Source: GCA-003244245 sp036521655 (GTDB taxonomy: Bacteria; Actinomycetota; Actinomycetes; Mycobacteriales; Pseudonocardiaceae). Taken from it: 34,157 bases of DNA. Below, piece by piece: positions 30,158-34,157 of this stretch. The position numbers and the translations under genes are program-made. The notes beneath the pieces were generated by a model that was not told where the DNA came from, made no database searches, and saw only the letters and a list, made by a program, of their open reading frames with translations. Position 1 is the stretch's first letter. Each line of letters begins with the position of its first letter. The DNA lies in assembly GCA_036521655.1 (NCBI GenBank), contig DATDHI010000117.1:1-34157 (forward strand), given 5' to 3'.

Positions 30158-31281
30158 CTGCGTAGCAGCAACTCGCCCAGCCGCCGCGCCCGGCACGACC
30201 AGCTCCAGTCCTGCAGCATCCACTGCCGTCCACGCCGACCCATCGCCATCGCCCGGTCTGGATTGGCAAGGAGCGCGGCGATGGCACGGGCCACTGCTGG
30301 CACATCCCGACCGTTTACCAGGTCACCAGTGTCGCCCGGGCGCACAGTCTCCGGAGCCCCGCCCGCGTCCCCAGCGACTACCGGCAGGCCGGTCGCCGCG
30401 GCTTCGAGAAACACCATGCCGAGCCCTTCGACGTCTAGCCCCCGGCCACGGGTGCGGCACGGCATGGCGAATACGTCGCCCGCGGCGTAGTGCGCGGGCA
30501 GCTCGGACCACGCCACCGAGCCTGTGCACACAACGGCGCTCGCAACACCACCCGCCTGTGCCAGCCGGTACAACGCTGCGCGTCGGGGACCGCCACCGAC
30601 GAGCAGCAGCTTTGCCCCCGGCACCCGCCGCCGGATCGCGGGTAGCGCCTGCACCAGCGAGTCCTGCCCCTTGCGCGCCACCAGCCGGGACACGCACAGG
30701 ACCACCGGGGCGTCCCCCAGCCGGTAGCGTCGCCGGATCTCAGCGCGTGCGGCTGGATCCGGGCAGAATGTGACACAGTCCACACCCGGCGGAAGTAGCT
30801 CAAGAGCGGCCCCGGGGCCGAACGCGGAGGCGATGCGGTGGCGCGTGTACCGGCTCACCACCGTGATCACGTCGGCGTCCGCGCCGATCCGGCCCAGCGC
30901 CAGCCGTCCGGGGGGCAACATGGACCAGCCCACCTCATGCCCGTGGCTGCTGGCCACCACCCGGCTGGCTCCCGCGCGGCGCAGCGCCGGGCTCAGCAGT
31001 GCTAACGGGGCGGCGGCGCCGAACCAGGCCGAATCGCAGCGCAGCTCCCGAAACAGCCCGACCGCCCGCCGCCGGACCAGCGACGTGGGAAGCATCAAAG
31101 GTCCGGGATGCCGGACGACCGGAAACGGTAGCCGCGCGTCGAAGGCGGCCGCGCCTGACCAGTCCGGTGCATAGACCGCGACCTCGCCCGCTGGCATCGC
31201 CTGAGCCAGTTTGTGCAGGTAGACCTGGATGCCACCGGCGCGGGGTGGGAAGTCATTGCTCACCAGCAGGATCCGCGGCAC
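30151..31281 (-). CDS. pimB: GDP-mannose-dependent phosphatidylinositol-monomannoside mannosyltransferase PimB'
   Basis: A 376-residue GT4-family glycosyltransferase. The N-terminal donor/acceptor region starts VSNDFPPRAGGIQVYLHKLA (Gly-rich, near the start); a central SSHGHEVGW and VVSRYTRHRI fit the acceptor domain, and VVLCVSRLVARKGQDSLVQAL, AMPCRTRGRGLDVEGLGMVFLEA and GGAPETV make the sugar-nucleotide site (Glu in EGLGMVFLE). It adds the second mannose to PIM1 in the pathway to phosphatidylinositol mannosides, at the cytoplasmic face of the membrane. Position matches Rv2188c. It starts at GTG 31281, 37 bases after the NlpC/P60 gene's stop, so both may be co-transcribed. Confidence 0.9.
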   Translation of the reverse strand: MPRILLVSNDFPPRAGGIQVYLHKLAQAMPAGEVAVYAPDWSGAAAFDARLPFPVVRHPGPLMLPTSLVRRRAVGLFRELRCDSAWFGAAAPLALLSPALRRAGASRVVASSHGHEVGWSMLPPGRLALGRIGADADVITVVSRYTRHRIASAFGPGAALELLPPGVDCVTFCPDPAARAEIRRRYRLGDAPVVLCVSRLVARKGQDSLVQALPAIRRRVPGAKLLLVGGGPRRAALYRLAQAGGVASAVVCTGSVAWSELPAHYAAGDVFAMPCRTRGRGLDVEGLGMVFLEAAATGLPVVAGDAGGAPETVRPGDTGDLVNGRDVPAVARAIAALLANPDRAMAMGRRGRQWMLQDWSWSCRARRLGELLLRSS

Positions 31282-31318
31282 CGCGCGAGGGTAGCTCCTG
31301 GTGGGTGGCCCCGTGCGG

Positions 31319-32383
31319 TCAGCCGGTGATCCGGGTCATCGCGGTGACCTGGTTCCACGGCACCGCCACGACCTTCACCACGTCGCCGCTCTGCGGCGCG
31401 TTCACATAAAGCCCGTCGCCGACATAGATGCCGTCGTGGCTGATCGGCGAGTACAGCGCGATGAGGTCACCCGGCAGCAGTTGCGAGCGGCTGACGTTGG
31501 TGCCCATCCGCGCCTGTTCCTGGGCGGAGTGCGGCAGACCCGGCACTCCGGCCTGCGCGAAGGCCCACTTCACCAGGCCCGAGCAGTCAAAGGTACTCGG
31601 GCCATCGCCGCCCCAGACATACGCCGAGCCCTGCTTGCTCAGCGCGGCGCGCAGCGCTTGGACCGCGGTACCGCTGCCGGCCACGTTGGTCGGGAATCGA
31701 GTGTTACCGCCGGAGGTGTAGGCGGCCCGCTCTTGGCTGTTGAGCTTCGCAAGCTGCTGCATGACCACCTGGATCTGGCGGTCCATCTCGGCGCGGGAAC
31801 TGGTCAGGTCGCCCTCAAGCCGCGCTGCGCTGCCCTCCGCCTGGCTAGCCCGGGCCGCCGCATCGTTGGCCGACTGCTCTGCCTGGTGGGCTTGCGCGAC
31901 GGCGCCGGTGAGGCGGTCCAGGGCCTGCTTGTTGTCTACTGCGAGCATGTCCAGCCCCGACATCTGGTCCAGGAACTCCTGGGGGGAGTCACTGACCAGC
32001 AGAGCAGACAGGCGATTGAGTCGCGCACCTTGGAACGAGGCCCTGGTCAGCCGGTCGACCTGGCCGCGGTACTGCTCCTCGACCACCCTGGCATGGTCTC
32101 CCGAGGCGGTCGCCGCGGCGGAGTCTGCCCGGGCCCGCGCTGCCTCGGCACGGCGGGCTTCCAGCTGGTCGCGAGCGAAGCGCCACCTCTCGGTGAGCGC
32201 CTCAGCCTGCCGGTTCAGCTCGGCAAGCTGCTGCGCCGTTGCCGGTGCGTCTTGGGGCAGCGCGGGGTTGGCATTGGCCGCCGGGTTGGCGATGGCCGCA
32301 GTGGGAATCAGGGTAACCAGCGCAGCCACGGCTGCGATGGTCATCGCTGCGGGAACGCTGCGCTTCAGACGTTGCGACGGCAC
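31319..32383 (-). CDS. secreted NlpC/P60 peptidoglycan endopeptidase (Rv2190c/RipC-like)
   Basis: A 354-residue exported cell-wall hydrolase. A signal peptide covers about 1-33 (SVPAAMTIAAVAALVTLIPT, cleavage near AIA-NPA). A long coiled-coil domain (about 45-235) rich in Ala, Gln, Arg and Glu follows; in related enzymes it binds FtsEX-type activators. The NlpC/P60 domain has Cys267 (STFDCSGLVKWAF), His316 (YSPISHDGIYVG) and Asn328 (YVNAPQSG). It would cut peptide stems of peptidoglycan. It starts at GTG 32383. Its leader carries a c-di-AMP riboswitch and a GTAAC-N5-GTAAC site upstream of it. Confidence 0.92.
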   Translation of the reverse strand: MPSQRLKRSVPAAMTIAAVAALVTLIPTAAIANPAANANPALPQDAPATAQQLAELNRQAEALTERWRFARDQLEARRAEAARARADSAAATASGDHARVVEEQYRGQVDRLTRASFQGARLNRLSALLVSDSPQEFLDQMSGLDMLAVDNKQALDRLTGAVAQAHQAEQSANDAAARASQAEGSAARLEGDLTSSRAEMDRQIQVVMQQLAKLNSQERAAYTSGGNTRFPTNVAGSGTAVQALRAALSKQGSAYVWGGDGPSTFDCSGLVKWAFAQAGVPGLPHSAQEQARMGTNVSRSQLLPGDLIALYSPISHDGIYVGDGLYVNAPQSGDVVKVVAVPWNQVTAMTRITG

Positions 32384-32402
32384 GTCGCGTTGTCTCCTCT
32401 TC

Positions 32403-32570
32403 CCTCGGACCGCCTACCGGGTAGCTCACGGGTCAGGGCTGAAACTGACTGCAAGCCCTACGGACAGGCGCACACGCCCATCCGGGTTCACCATGAAAAT
32501 TGGTCCCCGGCTCGGCTCCCCGACGCAGCCGATTCGGCAGCGACCTGCGTTGCCGCCCCGGTCTGGGAGG
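32403..32570 (-). ncRNA. ydaO-yuaA class c-di-AMP riboswitch
   Basis: On the minus strand the leader contains the family's landmark words in order: TCGGGGAGCCGAG, GGGGACCAA, GGTGAACCCGG, then AGCCCTGACCCGTGAGCTAC and CCGGTAGGCGG. These match the conserved cores of actinobacterial ydaO RNAs, which typically control NlpC/P60 and Rpf-type wall hydrolases. GACCG and CGGTC plus CCTC/GAGG can form the closing helix. It ends about 20 bases before the NlpC/P60 start and is expected to shut the gene off when c-di-AMP is high. Confidence 0.85.
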
Positions 32571-32594
32571 CACCTGCCGCAAGGTCTCGGGAAG

Positions 32595-32609
32595 GTTACG
32601 AAACGTTAC
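32595..32609 (-). promoter_or_regulatory. GTAAC-N5-GTAAC direct repeat, MtrA-like site
   Basis: On the minus strand GTAACGTTTCGTAAC lies about 25 bases upstream of the riboswitch. Direct GTAAC-type repeats are bound by the actinobacterial response regulator MtrA at wall-hydrolase promoters. Assignment is from memory of that motif. The rest of 32571-32706 shows no gene. Confidence 0.4.
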
Positions 32610-32706
32610 CTACGCTGTCCACCACCGCCACGCCCACAAAGTGGCGAAGTGACAGACGGGCACGATCGGCGTTGCCGCACGTGCGAGCGATGTTCGGCCC
32701 CCCCGA

Positions 32707-32982
32707 TCAGCTCACGTGCCGTGTAGACCGCTCACCGCGGGTCACAGACCGCTCGGCGCCGGTGCTCGCACGCTTGGTCCTGGCTCGCGTTACATCGCAA
32801 TATTCGTCACGATCGATCAACTGAAGTCGGGGAACCATGCCGGCCTCCGCCAAGGTGTCAAGGGCCCGGCGGTCCGTGCAATCCAGCTCGACGCCCTCCG
32901 GCGGCGCTCCGAGGAGCACCGTGATGACGCAGTCTCCGCAAGCCTCGCCGCGTACCTCGCACCGGTCGCAATCCACGATCAT
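32707..32982 (-). CDS. small Cys-rich conserved protein upstream of the NlpC/P60 gene
   Basis: A 91-residue protein from ATG 32982 with GGAG five bases upstream. It starts MIVDCDRCEVRGEACGDCVI, holding four Cys in a zinc-finger-like CxxC...CxxC arrangement, then VLLGAPPEGVELDCTDRRAL and DTLAEAGMVPRLQLI. The same short protein accompanies NlpC/P60 genes in other actinobacteria. The tail is basic and probably disordered. The frame is open to 33084, but that part has no ribosome binding site. Function unknown. Confidence 0.75.
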   Translation of the reverse strand: MIVDCDRCEVRGEACGDCVITVLLGAPPEGVELDCTDRRALDTLAEAGMVPRLQLIDRDEYCDVTRARTKRASTGAERSVTRGERSTRHVS

Positions 32983-33071
32983 GTCAGCTCCAGTCTCTGT
33001 CGCGATGTCGTCACGCAGACAGTAGAACGGAGCACTGACAGTTCCGGGGTACTCGACTCCGGCCAAAGAGG

Positions 33072-33115
33072 CCGGGCTGCGCAACCGGCCGCGGGAGGCC
33101 GGTGGCGCAGCCCGG
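33072..33115 (-). terminator. long two-tier hairpin after the second NlpC/P60 gene
   Basis: CCGGGCTGCGC (33072-33082) pairs with GCGCAGCCCGG (33105-33115), and ACCGGCC/GGCCGGT (33084-33090, 33097-33103) extends the stem inward. It lies 17 bases beyond the stop at 33133 and insulates the Cys-rich gene. Confidence 0.8.
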
Positions 33116-33132
33116 TCGATCTCCGGCTCAGA

Positions 33133-34157
33133 TCATCCGATGCGGCGAACCGCCGTGACGTCAGACCATGGCACCCGGGCGACCTTGACTACATCGCCGC
33201 TCTGCGGCGCGTTGAGGTAAAGCCCGTTCCCTACGTACATGCCGATATGGCTGACTGGGGAGTACAGCGCGATGAGGTCGCCGGGAAGAAGCCCCGAGAC
33301 CACCGGACTACCCGTCCTCGCCTGGTCAAAGGCGACCCTCGGCAGGCTCACCCCAACCTGCTCGTAGGCCCACATCACCAAACCCGAGCAGTCGAAGGTG
33401 CTCGGTCCCTCGGCACCCCAGATGTAGGGGGCTCCCTGCCTGGTCAGCGCCGCCCGCAACGCCCTGACCCCGATCCCATCTCCCGCTCCCGGCATGTCGA
33501 CCGGGAAGTCGGTGAATCCCTCGGAGATGTAGCGCGCGTGTTGGTCAGCGGTGAGCTGGCCGAGGCGCACCTGCACCAGACCGATCTGGCGGTCCATTTC
33601 GAGCCGGGCCTGGGCCACATCGCCGGCTATGCGGCCAGCGTCCAGTTCGGCGACGGCGGCCCGCGTCTGGGCGTCGGTGGCAGCGACCTCGGCCTGCTCG
33701 GTACGGGACACCGCAGCCGAGAGCTGGTCCATCGCCTTTCTGTTGCTCGCTGCCAGCACGTCCAGCGCTGACATCCGGTCCATGAACTGCTGGGGCGAGT
33801 CGCTGATGAGCATCGCGGTCAGGCTGCTGATCCGGGCGCCCTCGAAGGTGGCGCTGGTCAGCCGGTCGACCTGAGCGCGGAATGCACCCTGTGCCGTGCG
33901 GGCCTGGTCTGCGGTGGCGGTGGCGGTAGCGACGTCGCGGAGCGCCCGGTCCGCATCGGCCCGACGGGCCAGCAGCCGGTCCGCGGCGAGGTGCCACTGC
34001 TCGGTGATCACCTCAGCCTGGCGACTCAGCTGACGTAGCTGGGCAACGGCCGCGTCGCCATTAGGCGCGGGATCTGGATCAGCGACCGCCGGGGCTGGGG
34101 GCAGGCTCAGCGAGGCGGCGATCGCCAACGCCGCCACACTCCGAGCGGTAACACGCC
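33133..34157 (-). CDS. second secreted NlpC/P60 endopeptidase, 5' end probably beyond the window
   Basis: At least 341 residues visible. The stop is at 33133. The frame stays open to the right edge; GTG at 34137 would start MAALAIAASLSLPPAPAVAD, but the preceding residues RVTARS look like the basic n-region of the same signal peptide, so the real start is likely outside. A coiled coil and an NlpC/P60 domain (TFDCSGLVMWAYEQ, YSPVSHIGMYVG, YLNAPQSGDVVKV) follow. It is a clear paralogue of the gene at 31319, with nearly identical blocks in both domains. It lies two genes upstream of it on the same strand. Confidence 0.88.
   Translation of the reverse strand, partial: RVTARSVAALAIAASLSLPPAPAVADPDPAPNGDAAVAQLRQLSRQAEVITEQWHLAADRLLARRADADRALRDVATATATADQARTAQGAFRAQVDRLTSATFEGARISSLTAMLISDSPQQFMDRMSALDVLAASNRKAMDQLSAAVSRTEQAEVAATDAQTRAAVAELDAGRIAGDVAQARLEMDRQIGLVQVRLGQLTADQHARYISEGFTDFPVDMPGAGDGIGVRALRAALTRQGAPYIWGAEGPSTFDCSGLVMWAYEQVGVSLPRVAFDQARTGSPVVSGLLPGDLIALYSPVSHIGMYVGNGLYLNAPQSGDVVKVARVPWSDVTAVRRIG

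Noticed and set aside
31301..32824. 507-codon open frame on the plus strand
   Set aside because: Antisense to the NlpC/P60 gene and its riboswitch; no domains, low-complexity.

Overview
The window is high-GC actinobacterial chromosome. The gene repertoire (PimB'-type mannosyltransferase, class II DAHP synthase, RNase AS, NlpC/P60 hydrolases with a c-di-AMP riboswitch, a PPi-type phosphofructokinase signature) points to a Pseudonocardiales-like actinomycete; that placement is inference. Much of the right two thirds keeps the gene order of two Mycobacterium tuberculosis blocks: around Rv0862c-Rv0868c (moaD, mog, moaE, moaC, small conserved protein, helicase-associated protein) and around Rv2178c-Rv2190c (aroG, RNase AS, plsC, CxxC protein, ArsA-like ATPase, SRPBCC protein, fadD15, pimB', NlpC/P60). 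The two blocks meet at a convergent junction near 17.1 kb. The synteny is from memory of the M. tuberculosis map, not from a search.

Layout. 1-2.0 kb: a cut-off AbiEi/DUF559-like gene, an intergenic repeat family, a small membrane protein with a translationally coupled leader ORF, and a FadR-type GntR regulator. 2.1-4.8 kb: a compact putative RiPP locus: a membrane-anchored protein of unknown function, an HExxH peptide-modifying enzyme with a C-terminal PqqD-like recognition domain, and a 57-codon candidate precursor peptide. 4.8-6.06 kb: lower-GC, decayed DNA holding a fragment related to the membrane-anchored protein, an orphan ORF and a second fragment that shares a GG-x-TIFV motif with the candidate precursor. 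6.07-9.2 kb: a tightly overlapped molybdate-uptake operon (HTH-TOBE regulator, modA, modB, modC) with an 18-bp perfect palindrome at its promoter end. 9.3-10.5 kb: an acyl-CoA dehydrogenase. 10.7-12.6 kb: molybdenum-cofactor genes, with a structured leader (probable Moco riboswitch) before moaD, a MogA-MoaE fusion and moaC. 12.7-17.1 kb: a secreted protein, an L,D-transpeptidase, a small conserved protein and an XPB-N-terminal-like protein.

17.1-20.16 kb: aroG, PPi-type phosphofructokinase and RNase AS. 20.14-24.39 kb: a 4.25-kb integrative-element remnant bounded by 22-bp direct repeats. One repeat copy forms the start of the RNase AS gene, so the element has separated RNase AS from the plsC side of the ancestral gene string. 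It carries a truncated tyrosine integrase, 11-bp arm-type repeats at both ends, an XRE/TPR-like regulator and small ORFs, but no replication or transfer genes. 24.46-34.16 kb: plsC, a membrane protein, the CxxC protein/ArsA pair, an SRPBCC protein, fadD15, pimB' and two NlpC/P60 endopeptidases; the first of these has a c-di-AMP (ydaO) riboswitch and a GTAAC-N5-GTAAC site in its leader.

The molybdenum genes form a coherent module (uptake, regulation, cofactor assembly). The right-hand block combines envelope biosynthesis (PlsC, PimB', FadD15) with wall remodelling (NlpC/P60, L,D-transpeptidase). The RiPP-like locus at 2.1-4.8 kb is the best candidate for an undescribed system.
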